Shown one piece after another: positions 37,201 through 46,822 of a stretch of 64,000 bases of DNA; the first letter of the stretch is position 1; each line of letters begins with the position of its first letter. The notes below the pieces were generated by a model that saw only the letters and a list, made by a program, of their open reading frames with translations, made no database searches and was not told where the DNA came from. A program made the position numbers and the translations under genes. The stretch is from Luscinia megarhynchos (taxonomy: Eukaryota > Chordata > Aves > Passeriformes > Turdidae), in the NCBI GenBank assembly GCA_034336665.1, contig CM067576.1, positions 17,752,036-17,816,035 on the forward strand, written 5' to 3'.

Positions 37201-40200
37201 GTGTGAGCAGTGTCAGAGCAGGCTGTGAGCAGTGTCAAGAGCAGTGTGAGTAGGGTGTGAGCAGTGTGAGCAGTGTGTGGGCAGTGTGAGGCAGTGTGAG
37301 TAGGGTGTGAGCAGTGTGTGAGCAGTGTGAGCAGTGTGTCAGAGCAGGGTGAGTAGGGTGTGAGCAGGGTGAGCAGGGTGTGAGCAGTGTGTGAGAGCAG
37401 TGTCAGAGCAGTGTCAGAGCAGGGCTGTGAGCAGTGTGAGCAGTGTCAGAGCAGGCTGTGAGCAGTGTGAGCAGTGTGAGTAGAGGTGTGAGCAGTGTGA
37501 GCAGTGTCAGAGCAGGCTGTGAGCAGTGTCAGAGCAGTGTGTGGGCAGTGTGAGCAGTGTGAGTAGGGTGTGAGCAGTGTCAGAGCAGGCTGTGAGCAGT
37601 GTGAGCAGTGTCAGAGCAGTGTCAGAGCAGGCTGTGAGCAGTGTGTGAGCAGTGTCAGAGCAGGGTGTGAGCAGTGTCCAGAGCAGTGTCAGAGCAGGCT
37701 GTGAGCAGTGTGAGCAGTGTCAGAGCAGTGTCAGAGCAGGCTGTGAGCAGTGTGAGCAGTGTCAGAGCAGGCTGTGAGCAGTGTCAGAGCAGTGTCAGAG
37801 CAGGCTGTGAGCAGTGTGAGCAGTGTCAGAGCAGTGTCAGAGCAGGCTGTGAGCAGTGTCAGAGCAGTGTCAGAGCAGGCTGTGAGCAGGGTGAGTAGGG
37901 TGTGAGCAGTGTCAGAGCAGGCTGTGAGCAGTGTCAGAGCAGGGTGTGAGCAGTGTGTGGGCAGTGTGAGCAGGGTGAGTAGGGTGTGAGCAGTGTGTGA
38001 GCAGCCCGGCAAGGGGAGGACCTGCTGTCCCTGTGTGCACAGCACTGCCCTGTGGCTCAGCCTGAGTTCAGCTGCTGCTGTGGGCACGGCAGGCAGGGCT
38101 GGGGAAGCTCTGCCAGGGAACCAGCCCCACCTGGAAGCACCAGGCACACACCCCCAGCCCCGGAGGGGGAGATTGGCACTGGGCTCCCACCCACCGCAGC
38201 CCCGGGGCTGGGAGCAGGGAGCACAAAGGAAACACACAGACCATGACAGGCTAAGCCTCCTCCTTCCTCTCTGCTCCCCTTTCTTTCCCTTCATGCTGTG
38301 GCGAGGCTGCTGAATGGCAACAGGGAAATACTTCGGCAGAGCCAGACAGTCTTTTATAATTTGGGTTTTTTTCTCACTTTCCTTCCAGCTGCTTTGCTGG
38401 ATGCCTAATCCTCCATGGACATCTGGAGAGGCACCAGGACACAGGGTGACGTGCCAGGTGGGCAGCACAGGTTATGGCACAGCGTGTGACCAAAGCACAA
38501 AAACCCAGAGCAGGAGGGAACATCAGTCGTGTCTGGACCTGCCAGGCCACAAACAGCCAGGTGGAAGCCCCCTGGTCTCAGCACAGCAAGGCCCTGCCCT
38601 GCACAGAGCATTTGGATGCCTCTCTGGGCTCCCACTCCCCCACAGGACCCACCCCAGGCTCCCCAGGGCAGAGCAGCCCACAGAGCCTGGGCAGGGGCCC
38701 TGGCAGGGCACCTCATCCCTGTCCAGGCACCAGCAGCAGCCATTCCTCTTTTCCCTGTTTAAATCACTTTCCATGGACACGTTTTACACCTGCACTTAGC
38801 ATAATAAAGTATCCAAATCTGTGGAAAAACAAAGCAAAAGCAGCTCTGCAAGGAAGAAGAGGATAGAGCAAAACAGGGGAAAGGAAGAATATATAAAAAT
38901 AGTCCCAAGGATCTGGGAAGTAGCTTTATAGATCCAAAATAACGATTTTCAGTCCCAGGGGAGTCTCTCTCCCGAGCTCAGCCTCCCACAGCACAGGGAG
39001 ATACCCACTGGCCTGGCTGAGCATCTCGCTGCTATCAGCTTACAGCAAAATCAAATATTCAGTGTGGCTGCCCCCAGGGCTGCTTCTCCTCCCTGAGCCT
39101 CCTGCGAGCCCCAGCAGTCACTGCCAGCAGCAGCTCATCCCTCCTGCCAGCCACACACAGCCCAGGCAGTGCCACCCCCAGCCAGCCTGCTCTTTTCTCT
39201 CCCACCTGGGGATGCTGCAGCCAGGCTGCTCTGTGAGCAAAAACTGAGTTTGAGCAGGAATTCCTCCTGTGAATAACACTGCACTCCAAACCCAGCACTG
39301 CTGCAGATCCAGCACCTCCCAGAGCCCCACACTGCTGCAAACCCAGCACTGCTCTGAACCCAGCACCTCCCAGAGCCCCACACTGCTGCAAACCCAGCAC
39401 TGCTGCAGATCCAGCACCTCCCAGAGCCCCACACTGCTGCAAACCCAGCACTGCTCTGAACCCAGCACCTCTCAGAGCTCCACACTGCTGCAAACCCAGC
39501 ACTGCTCTGAACCCAGCACCTCTCAGAGCCCCACACTGCTCCAAACCCAGCACCCCTCGCCTTCATCCAGCCTCGTACTCGTCAGGTGCAATAAGGAAAA
39601 CAAAACTGAAGTGCAATACAGCCACCACGCTGTCTCCAAGTAAAATCTGAACTTCTTTGTGACTTTCTACATCCACATCCGTCTCTGCTCCCGTGAAGCA
39701 TCTCACACACCTCTGGAGCTTCGGAACAGCAAACTGCACTCACACAGGGGTGAGAGCACAGCCCCCAGCAGCTCTGCCCTGCTGCCCCTTGCCACAGCAC
39801 ACCCTGAAAGCCAAGCCCCCAAACGCTGACAGCTCACCTTGCTGGGCTGAGAATCTGGGAACAGCTTTGCAAATCTTCCTGCTAAGTGTCCTTGAGGGCT
39901 CTCTGCGGCAGAGGCTGCCCCAGGCTCTGGAGGGCTGGGGACGCTCAGGGAGAGGCACGGGCAGGGTGTGCCAGGGCAGGCAGCCCAGACAGCCGCACAT
40001 CCCATGGTGCAGGAGCAGCACCACACTCACACCCAGCCGAGCTGAGAGACACCACAGCACACACCAGCCCAGCAGCAGCTCCCTGCTCAGCCCAGGCAGC
40101 TCCCCCAGCGTGTCTCCTGCTCCTCCGCCAGCCCAGCCCTCCAAGTGCAGGAGGCAGGAGCAGGATACACGGGGCAGCTTCAGGACGCACCACTTCACAG

Positions 40201-43200
40201 TCTGGTGAATGAGTCAGCAGCTGCGAATAAAAACGCCTCGTGGCAAGCCCACGGTTGTTTCCTGGAGAGCAAGGGCATTTGAAACTGGAACAAACGATGC
40301 CGTGTGCTCCAGGACCCTGCCCCTGCAGGACGCAGGCCAGCAGAGCCACGGCACCAGGAGCTGCATCCTCCACCTGGAGTCCAGCACAGCACAGCCAGAG
40401 CCAGGGAGCATCCCCTCCCCTGCAGCCGTGCTGGGGCATTCCCACACTGCAGAGCTCTGCTCATCCCTCCAGCCGTGCTGGGGCATTCCCACACTGCAGA
40501 GCTCTGCTCATCCCTCCAGCCGTGCTGGGGCATTCCCACATGGCAGCGCTCTGCTCATCCCTCCAGCCGTGCTGGGGCATTCCCACATGGCAGCGCTCTG
40601 CTCATCACTCCAGCCGTGCTGGGCAGGCACTGCCACACTGCAGAGCTCTGCTCATCCCTCCAGCCGTGCTGGGGCATTCCCACATGGCAGCGCTCTGCTC
40701 ATCCCTCCAGCCGTGCTGGGGCATTCCCACACTGCTGAGCTCTGCTCATCACTCCAGCCGTGCTGGGCAGGCACTGCCACACTGCAGAGCTCTGCTCATC
40801 CCTCCAGCCGTGCTGGGGCACTGCCACACTGCAGAGCTCTGCTCATCCCTCCAGCCGTGCTGGGGCACTGCCACACTGCTGAGCTCTGCTCATCACTCCA
40901 GCCGTGCTGGGCAGGCATTCCCACACTGCAGAGCTCTGCTCATCCCTCCAGCCGTGCTGGGGCATTCCCACACTGCTGAGCTCTGCTCATCCCTCCAGCC
41001 GTGCTGGGCAGGCACTGCCACACTGCTGAGCTCTGCTCATCACTCCAGCCTCACTCACGCAGTTCCTCTGCTCTTCTACGTAACCAAGGCAGGTGCAACT
41101 CAAAACACCAACAGAGAGCTGCCCAGCCTTCCACAGAACACCTTTGCCATGTTCTGCCCTTCTCAGCACAACCTCTCCACCCTGCTGGAGCAGGAGGCAC
41201 GTGCTTGCCGAGGGATGCTGTGCCCAGGACGTGCTGCTCCCAGTCCAGGCTGAGAGAGAGGGCAGGCACGGGAGGGACCACCCAGGGCAGGGCTTGGGCA
41301 GGGAGCACCCCACGGAGGCAGCACTGCCTCGGGAGCAGAGGGGGCGCCTAGAGCTCCATCCCTGGCAGCACACACAGCCTCAGGACAGACACTGTGCCAC
41401 CCCAGGACGACAATGCAGGGCGGTGCCCATCTGCAGGGAGCAGACACACAGGGAATAACCTTGTTGGTGATGGGCAGCCCAGCAGCACCGTGCCTGGGGG
41501 CAGCCACCAGGAGAGCGGGGCAGGGCGGGGCAGGGCGGGGCAGGGGCAGAGCTGCAGGGCAGGGCGCTGTGGCTCTCCGACTGCTGCACACCCACAGAAA
41601 AATTGGACAGGCAGGGCGGAGCAGGGCGGGGCAGGGCGGGGCAGGGCGCTGTGGCTCTCCGACTGCTGCACACCCGCAGAAAGCCTGGCCAGGCAGGGCG
41701 GGCTGTGACCAGAACCTCCTCTGGCTCCGCAGTGAGTCCCCAGAGGCGTTTGGTGGCGCTCAGCCTGTCCTGCTGGTCCCGGAGCAGCAGGGGAGGGAGG
41801 AGCTGCTCAGCAGCTCACGCCTCTGACACGTGCTGCGTGTGGCCCCGCCAGACCGCAGGATCTGGCTCGCTGAACGTGTGGAAGCAAAACTGCTCCGTGT
41901 CTCACTGTACAGAGCCCCAAACAATAACTGTCTGTCGCTGCACAGGAGCTCAGGAGAAACAGCAGTTGCTATTGGCATGGTGCACAGCAGCCTTCCTCTT
42001 ACACAACACCAGCAGATGTGAAAATAGCCCAGTGCTGCCTTGTGCGTTCCTCTGACCTCCTGTTTGCTTCTGGATCGGATTCCAAAGCTGGATCTTAACC
42101 TACAAGAGCCATAAAAGCAAAGGATTTGGCCCTATCAGGGACCTCTCCATAATGTGAGACAGATGCACTCGGTGCAGGAGAACACCCGAGGCTCATCAGC
42201 AGGGAGGAGGCTGAGGCAGGACCACCCCCTGCTCTGCAGCACAGCCAGGACACGGCCCCGTGCTCTGCCTGCCCATGCTCCCCAGAGCTGGAAGCTCCTG
42301 CAAGCCGGGACAGAGCTCAGAACCTCAGCTCCTACTGCTCAGCCACACAGCAGCTCCTCCAGCCCCCACCTGCCCTGGCAAAGGGGGCTCTCCGTGGTCC
42401 CCTGCCCCCAGACTTGTTATCCTCAGGGTTACTGGTGCTGCCGGAGCCAGCACAGGGTGGGGCACTCCCCTCCAACCCTGCAAGGTGCTTCTGGGGTTTC
42501 TCACCTGACTGAAGAACAGAGATTGACTCCAAAGCCAAACCCAAAACCACTCCAGGACATACAGAATGAAAAAGTACATGGAAGAGAAATTGCTCCTGGA
42601 AGTGTGAAAAGGCAGGAGAATAAACTGAAGAAAGCTAAAGACGTGTGATAGAGGGAGAGCTCAGGAACCACCAGCAAAAGGGCATCCCTAACAACAACCT
42701 GCATCAATAAATTAATGTCTCCAGGGTCTGCGAGGGTATCCAGTGTCCCTGCTTGGGAACTGCAGCAACCCCCGGCAGCAGAGCGACTGCCTGAGAGGGA
42801 AGAGAAGAAAACAAGACAGGGGCATTGGGGAGGGGTGAATGACCTGTGAGGTCCAGGGCCACTCCCAGCAGTGCTCCCCTCTGCCCCACCACGTATTTGT
42901 CCCTGTGCTCCTGGGTGGAAATGTCACGCCATGGCAAAGCCCTGGAGCAGTCTGACTCACCCAGTCCTGCTCCTGGAAACTCCTGACCCTCCAACCTCCC
43001 ACTGCAGCCAGGGCTGGGGACACCTCCCAGTACTGCCACAGTCTGTCCCCAGGAGATGCTACTCCTACCCCATCACCCACTGGTGCCTGCAGGGTGGCCT
43101 TGGGATCTGTGGGAAAGCTTTTGGCCAGAGCTGAGCCCCCAGCACAGACCTGCAGCAGCTCACACACCAGTGCACCCCAGCCCTCCTGCACAAGGAGCCA

Positions 43201-45610
43201 CCAGAACACACAGAGCAAACCCAAACCGTGGGGCTCTGTCCCAGAATCTCTCCAGCCCCAGGCTGGAGGGATTTCTGCCTCTGCACACAGGCACAGGCAG
43301 CAGAGCAGAGCAACTCCAAGACCAGCACACAGGACAAGCTGCAGATCACGGCTCGAACGCAGGGCAAAAGGCAGCCTTAGAACATAATCCACTTCAGGAG
43401 CCCTTAAATCTCCCCAATACAACACAGAGCCCTTTAAGCAAAACTAAACAACTTCCTTTAGACTAAATAAATATTAAACCTAAGTGATGCATTAATTTAC
43501 TCCAGCTCGCCAAAGGCTAACTCCTACCCAAACTGATCATTATTAAAGAAATCCTATAATCCCTCGCTCCCATTCAGGCTCAAAACATGTAATCCCGTGA
43601 ATAAACCCAGAAAGAAAGTGTAACAAAATGGGCAATAAAAACTTACAGCGTTCACATCTTTTCATCTCCCATTAATACTGTAAACACTCGCTGGAAGGCC
43701 CTCGAGTATGACTAATCTGCTGTTTTGGCTCCCGCCAGCCGCCGGAGGAGCTCCGCGCCGCGAGTGACACCCAGCGAGCTCCGGGACACCTCGGCCGGCC
43801 GGCCCAGCTCGCAGCCCCAAACGCTGCACCACCAGCACGGGAAGGAGCAAGCATGGTTCCAATAGCACCAGAGCACAGAGCTTTCTTCTTTTTTTCCTTT
43901 TTTTTTTTTTATTATTTTATTGCTTTGGAAGCCTGCAAGCTCCAATTGTATAAATGCCAATAACTTTGTTTTAAGGCTGCTGAAGTAAGAGATCAGATTT
44001 TAGCAAGTGCTTTCCAGGCAGTCAGCCAAACTTTTTCTGATTCACTAAAAGCACCGAAGGGAGGGGGAGAGGAAGGGGGCTGGAGGGCTGATTAACTTCA
44101 GTTACCGCACAAGCGCAAAAACCCCTCTCCCCGCTGCAAAGGCTTCCGGCGCTGCGAGCCCCGCGCCGCCGGCGATGGTCGGGCTGGAAAAACCCCGCAG
44201 CCCAGAAACACAGCAAACACCTTCCAGCCACAGGGGCACCTCCGGCTGCGAGTCCCCTGCTGCTGGGGACGCTGCTCCACCTGGGGAGGCTCTGCTGGTG
44301 TGGGGTTTGAGCTGCAGCTTTTGGAGGGGGTGAGGAAAAAAATGGGATGGGGGATTTTTTGGATGGGTGGGAGAGCAGGGGATGAGGCTGGTCCGGGTTT
44401 TAGCTTTAGAGGGATGGAGCTGTGCTCATCCAGGAGCATCCCCTGCTGCCCTCGGGGATCTGCAGAGGGCGAGGAGCAGGTGCAGTCCCGGCCAAAGCGC
44501 AGCTCAGGGCCCAGGGTGGCACAAGCGTCCCCAGCCCCGGCCGGGGGGCGGCTGCAGCCACCGGAGCAGCGGCACCTGCTCTGCCCGGCCCCGCAGGCGG
44601 GGCTGCTCCGGGATGCCCAGCGAAAACGCCCGTGGCAGGGGCAGCTGCCATCCCCATCCGCGGGCTCCGGCTCAGAGCTCCGCTCGGGGCGCTCCTCCCG
44701 CCGCCTCATTCCTGCCGAGGCAGGATCAAAGGCTGGGGCTGACTTGGACGCCGTTCTACTGAATAATGGGGAGGGAGCACGCAGCCTCCTTCTCTTGGCT
44801 AGCAAAACTTGTGTTTTTCAAAGCATCAGTTTTTGGGAGTGAGTTCCCGACGAGGGGAAGGGAGGAAAAAAACCACAAAAAACGACCAAAAAATAAACGA
44901 GGTGGGGGGGAGAGAAAGGGAAAAAAGGGCGAGCAGGAGAGCTCCTGCTCTTCCAAGGCAAGTGCATCAATCAGCGCCGTGCGAGGAGAGTCCAGCACTG
45001 CCTCTCACATCATTAGCCAGGCTAATGCACTCCAGAGGATCCCTCTGCCGGCACCGGCTGCACCCCTGCCCGCGCCGGGGCCGAGCACGGCCGGGCACGG
45101 AACGCGAGCTGGGCGCAGGGCGCGCCCCGGTGCGGGGCCAGCGACACCCCAGCAGCTGCCGCGGCGCTCGGGGAAACGCAGCCACAAAAACTAGAGGGAA
45201 ACAAGTGAAAGCCCCAGCCAAACCTGCCTGGCACTCGAGGTCAGTGCGCCGCCTTTGTTTCTATTCTACAACCAAAAGCAAGAGAGGACAGAAAGGACAC
45301 GTACCTGTACCTGAAAGCACAGCAGCAGGAAATGTAAACATCTGGAGAGGAGAAAAAAAAAAAAAAAGCAACAAAAGATCAAATGATGCGGTAGAATGAT
45401 TAAAGTTGATTTTTTTTTTTTTTGCTTTGTTTTTGTTTGCAATTTTTTAAAGGGCTCAGAGCGATGCTCTGCTTATAAAAAGGCTCAGGTCCCCATTACC
45501 GCTTGGTTGCAAGGAAAATGCAACCGGAGCCTCCGGAATGAAAGTTAAAAAAAAATAGAAATATGCCATAATCCTTACAGGCAAGTGCAGGCTGAGAGCA
45601 GTGAATACAT
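19047..45610 (-). CDS. FGF18: Fibroblast growth factor 18 (FGF18), first three coding exons
   Basis: FGF18 is a secreted growth factor of the FGF8/17/18 subfamily that signals through FGFR3 and related receptors in skeleton, lung and limb development. Three coding exons are present: 45610-45579, 45341-45305 and 19227-19047. They encode a 23-residue hydrophobic signal peptide (MYSLLSACTC, then LCLHFLLLCFQVQ). The mature N-terminus follows, beginning MSAAEENVDFRIHVENQT and ending KGEDGDKY, at which point the next codon is split. The NQT sequon places a glycosylation site at Asn39, as in mammalian FGF18. The 83 codons seen are about 40% of the usual 207 residues. The last two exons, with most of the beta-trefoil core and the basic tail, were searched for on the minus strand of 1-19046 and not found, so they should lie left of the window. 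The chosen ATG has G at -3 and an in-frame TAG 34 bp upstream. NPM1 lies upstream in the same orientation, as in human. Confidence 0.96.
20388..20445. repeat. 19-bp tandem repeat, three copies
   Basis: gtcaccagcacacctttgt is repeated head to tail, with one C-for-T change in the last copy. Confidence 0.9.
22853..22916. repeat. 11-bp tandem repeat, about six copies
   Basis: Unit gggcagtggat, with one gagcagtggat variant copy. Confidence 0.9.
24501..24548. repeat. Polypyrimidine tract
   Basis: About 48 bp almost entirely T and C on the plus strand (cttcctttctttc and an 11-base T-run), broken by a single G. Such tracts can form triplex DNA. Confidence 0.85.
25560..28350. repeat. 26-bp minisatellite with CCATGG core, 2.8 kb
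   Basis: The largest array in the window. Typical unit ccatggcacatccctgtctg followed by tcacac or tcacag, often preceded by a short ccatggcaca half unit. The palindrome CCATGG recurs roughly every 10 to 26 bp. About 25820-26990 is irregular with many small indels, while 27040-28350 is regular. All long frames here (541, 649 and 602 codons on +, several on -) are repeat translations. It lies in FGF18 intron 2. Confidence 0.97.
28351..28817 (-). other. FGF18 intron 2, unique spacer between two arrays
   Basis: No gene recognised. A splice-donor-like word occurs at about 28476-28483 without a credible exon. Confidence 0.55.
28818..29685. repeat. Purine-rich 21-bp and 10-bp composite array
   Basis: Built from cactcaggagaacaccaggg plus tactcaggga spacers. 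A higher-order block of about 114 bp is duplicated (29081 and 29195). Another block containing caaggcatactcaaggcata recurs at about 29340 and 29478. The plus strand is A/G-rich. Confidence 0.95.
30208..30510 (-). mobile_element. CR1 LINE fragment
   Basis: Reads aatcacagggggtgg, then aaaggtcacctggttccaac, gcagggacacctcccactgtc and cttttcctaatatcccatc. These match the antisense of the avian CR1 3' region, placing the element on the minus strand. It is degraded and non-coding. Confidence 0.85.
30511..33200 (-). other. FGF18 intron 2, unique sequence with an AT-rich part
   Basis: No exon found. 31310-31440 and especially 32460-33140 are AT-rich and non-repetitive (for example gctattaattaatttagatt), and could include conserved elements. 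This is based on composition only. Confidence 0.45.
33205..33445 (+). mobile_element. CR1 LINE fragment
   Basis: Contains gaggaatgggttggaattga, then gatgttaggaagaagttctt and ggtgtccctgcctggcagggg, the sense orientation of the CR1 3' region. It ends near ggctctgaggtccctcccagc, where a CR1 terminus is expected. It is a truncated, degraded copy. Confidence 0.88.
33655..34192. repeat. C-rich composite minisatellite
   Basis: The first half repeats gagctagagctggccctgtg with cctgtgcctgtccctg. The second half grades into short cctgtccccatg and ccctgtcccygtg units. It starts about 200 bp after a CR1 fragment. Confidence 0.93.
34193..35444 (-). other. FGF18 intron 2, unique sequence
   Basis: No gene or family recognised. 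Sequence around 35110 (gaggaatcacagggt) is weakly CR1-like. Confidence 0.5.
35445..35540 (-). mobile_element. CR1 LINE remnant
   Basis: Contains gttgaagaaatttttcttaa, then tatcccatttaaaccg and ccctggcacaactttt, a recognisable antisense CR1 segment. It ends about 35 bp before the next array begins. Confidence 0.7.
35576..36607. repeat. CAGCTC/CAGCAG trinucleotide-based array
   Basis: About 1.03 kb of ccagctccagcagctccagc with accagcaccaaca variants. The base period is 3 with nested 6-, 9- and 15-bp units. On the FGF18 strand it reads as GCTGGAGCTGCTGG. Ser/Pro/Gln-rich or Trp/Cys/Gly-rich ORFs result on both strands. Confidence 0.96.
36722..38006. repeat. GAGCAGTGT-based array
   Basis: About 1.28 kb of gagcagtgtgtgagcag and gtcagagcag units in shifting order, with gagtagggt variants. 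The base unit is about 9-11 bp. Composite blocks ending in caggctgtgagcagtg dominate the right half. Confidence 0.96.
38007..39284 (-). other. FGF18 intron 2, unique sequence
   Basis: No gene or repeat family recognised. Confidence 0.55.
39285..39555. repeat. Minisatellite of about 51 bp, about five copies
   Basis: Unit cccagcactgctctgaaccc followed by agcacctcccagagccccac and actgctgcaaa. Some copies have ctgcagat in place of ctctgaac. Confidence 0.93.
39556..40420 (-). other. FGF18 intron 2, unique sequence
   Basis: No gene or repeat family recognised. Confidence 0.55.
40421..41054. repeat. 47-bp minisatellite, about 13 copies
   Basis: Unit ccagccgtgctggggcattc followed by ccacactgcagagctctgct and catccct. 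Variant copies have gggcaggcactgcc (51 bp), catggcagcgctctg or ctgctgagctctg. Confidence 0.96.
41514..41700. repeat. G-rich decamer runs within an 86-bp duplication
   Basis: gcggggcagg decamers at 41517-41545 and 41627-41650 precede a duplicated segment containing gcgctgtggctctccgactg (first copy about 41565, second about 41646). The G-runs lie on the plus strand with 1-2 base loops. Confidence 0.9.
41701..43425 (-). other. FGF18 intron 2, unique sequence
   Basis: No gene or repeat family recognised. Confidence 0.5.
43426..43720. promoter_or_regulatory. AT-rich block in promoter-proximal FGF18 intron 2
   Basis: Non-repetitive AT-rich island (gactaaataaatattaaacc, gatgcattaatttactcc, tgatcattattaaag) about 2 kb downstream of the FGF18 start. 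A candidate conserved element judged by composition only. Confidence 0.35.
44100..45240. promoter_or_regulatory. CpG-rich 5' end of FGF18 intron 2
   Basis: Continuation of the promoter CpG island into intron 2, densest at 44420-44760 and 45030-45240. It includes a TCF/LEF-type word GATCAAAGG at 44724-44732. It may be an intronic enhancer or part of the promoter; there is no coding potential I would support. Confidence 0.45.
45305..45341 (-). CDS. FGF18: FGF18 exon 2, a 37-bp micro-exon completing the signal peptide
   Basis: 37 bp with acceptor ctccag and donor gtacgt. It completes the split Leu codon and encodes CLHFLLLCFQVQ, the hydrophobic core of the signal peptide, leaving in phase 0. 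It is only 237 bp from exon 1. A short second exon in this position is typical of the FGF8/17/18 subfamily. Confidence 0.95.
45342..45578 (-). other. FGF18: FGF18 intron 1
   Basis: Short 237-bp intron. It contains a poly-A run at 45352-45366 and a poly-T run at 45411-45422 on the plus strand. The rest is unique. Its shortness keeps both signal-peptide exons next to the promoter. Confidence 0.9.
45579..45610 (-). CDS. FGF18: FGF18 exon 1, coding part
   Basis: 32 bp of coding sequence, ATG at 45610-45608, encoding MYSLLSACTC plus the first two bases of a Leu codon. The donor is gtaagg at 45578. The upstream in-frame stop (45646-45644) supports this start. The exon continues upstream into the GC-rich 5' UTR; its 5' boundary cannot be fixed from sequence. 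Confidence 0.95.
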
Positions 45611-45643
45611 CGCTGGGCGAGGAGGGGTGGCCGCGGCCGGTGG

Positions 45644-45790
45644 CTAGCGGAGCGCAGTCCCCCGCCGCCGCGCTGACATGGGAGCGATCCGGCCGGCGAG
45701 CTCCGCGCCGCGATCCGCGCTCTCCGCGCCGCGCCGCCGGGAACTTGTGGTACCGCCCGCTCTGCCTGCGCCGAGTGACTCGTCAGGCAT
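45644..45790 (-). other. Possible upstream ORF in the FGF18 5' UTR
   Basis: An ATG at 45790-45788 opens 48 codons ending at TAG 45646-45644. A second ATG in the same frame at 45679-45677 gives an 11-codon version. The frame is the same as the FGF18 ORF, but the stop separates them. The peptide is Arg/Gly/Ala-rich with no recognisable domain. If the mRNA starts upstream of 45790 this could dampen translation of FGF18. CpG islands often contain chance ORFs, so the function is uncertain. Confidence 0.4.
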
Positions 45791-46027
45791 CAGCTCTCCT
45801 CTCCCCCTGTCTCTCCTCCTCCTCCTCTCCCTCTCTCCGCCTTTGGGGGGATGAAGGTGCTTATTGTCAGTAACTTCCGACCATCAGCCCGTGCCCCCCC
45901 GCGTCCCCCGGGCCGGGCCAGCCCCGCCGGGCGGATGGAGCCTCCGGGCCCGCTCCGAGCCGCGCTCCGGGCGGGCGGCATCGCGGCGGCGGGCACGGAG
46001 CGGGGCGGGACCGGGGCCGGGGCTGGC

Positions 46028-46262
46028 ACCGCCCGCGCCAGCGGGCACCGCCCGCCCGGAGAGCGATTTCTGCGGAGCGCGGGGGTCGCGCTGCCCCCGG
46101 CCCTGCCCGGCGTGGAGAGCCCAGCGGGCACCGCCCGCCCGGAGAGCGATTTCTGCGGAGCCGCGGGGCTCGGGCTGCCCCCGGCCCTGCCCGGTTCAGA
46201 GAGCGATTTCTGCGGAGCGCGGGGGTCGCGCTGCCCCCGGCCCTGCCCGGTTCAGAGAGCGG
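46028..46262. repeat. Three-copy GC-rich tandem repeat in the FGF18 promoter block
   Basis: The word gagagcgatttctgcgg recurs at 46059, 46142 and 46199. Each copy is followed by a GC-rich stretch ending ggccctgcccgg, and a fourth start appears at 46256. Spacing is 83 then 57 bp, so one copy carries an extra segment (cagcgggcaccgcccgcc). Confidence 0.85.
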
Positions 46263-46309
46263 GCGGCGCTCCCCGGGAGCGGAGGAGTCGGAGCGCCGGT
46301 ACAGCGGCC

Positions 46310-46622
46310 GTGGGGAACCCCGGTACCGCCGACACGGGGGGCAACCCCCGGTACCACGGACAAGAGGGGAATCCCCGGTACCACCGACACAGGTGAAACC
46401 CCCACGGACACGGGTGTGACCCCGGTACCACCGACATAGGTGGAACCCCCACTGAGACGGGTCTGACCCCGGTACCACGGACACGGGTGGAAGTCCCCCC
46501 GGTACCACGGACACGGGTGTGACCCCGGTACCACTGACACAGGTGGAACCCCCACTGAGGCGGGTCTGACCCCGGTACCACGGACACGGGTGTGACCCCG
46601 GTAGCACCGACACGGGTGGGAC
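46310..46622. repeat. Minisatellite with GGTACC core upstream of FGF18
   Basis: About nine imperfect copies built on ccccggtaccac followed by ggacacgggtg or cgacacaggtgg. The spacing between GGTACC cores varies. It lies about 0.7-1.0 kb upstream of the FGF18 ATG, inside the CpG-rich block. Confidence 0.85.
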
Positions 46623-46822
46623 CTGTCCCGGGCCCGGCTGCCCCGGACGGCCCCGGAGCGCTGTCCCCGCAGCGCTGTCCCCGCCGCTATCCCCCCCGCT
46701 CCCGGGCTGTCCCCGCCGCTCCGCACGGCTCGCCTGCCCTCCAGCGGCCGCAGCCCCGCCGAGCGCCCAGGGGCTTCCTCCGCCTCAGCTCTCGGCAGTC
46801 TTTTGGTCCGTTTGGGGGCTTG

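Larger units (their letters stand above)
45611..46800 (-). promoter_or_regulatory. FGF18: FGF18 5' UTR and CpG-island promoter block
   Basis: Very CpG-dense sequence directly upstream of the FGF18 start codon. On the gene strand there is a GA-rich polypurine tract at 45792-45852, about 180-240 bp above the ATG. Upstream of that are two GC-rich tandem arrays (46028-46262 and 46310-46622). No TATA box is evident, which fits a CpG-island promoter. The transcription start is not determinable. The composition is seen directly; the promoter role is inferred from position. Confidence 0.75.

Noticed and set aside
45471..45483. TATA-like word (ttataaaaagg) on the plus strand
   Set aside because: It lies inside FGF18 intron 1 on the opposite strand and no transcript start is supported there.
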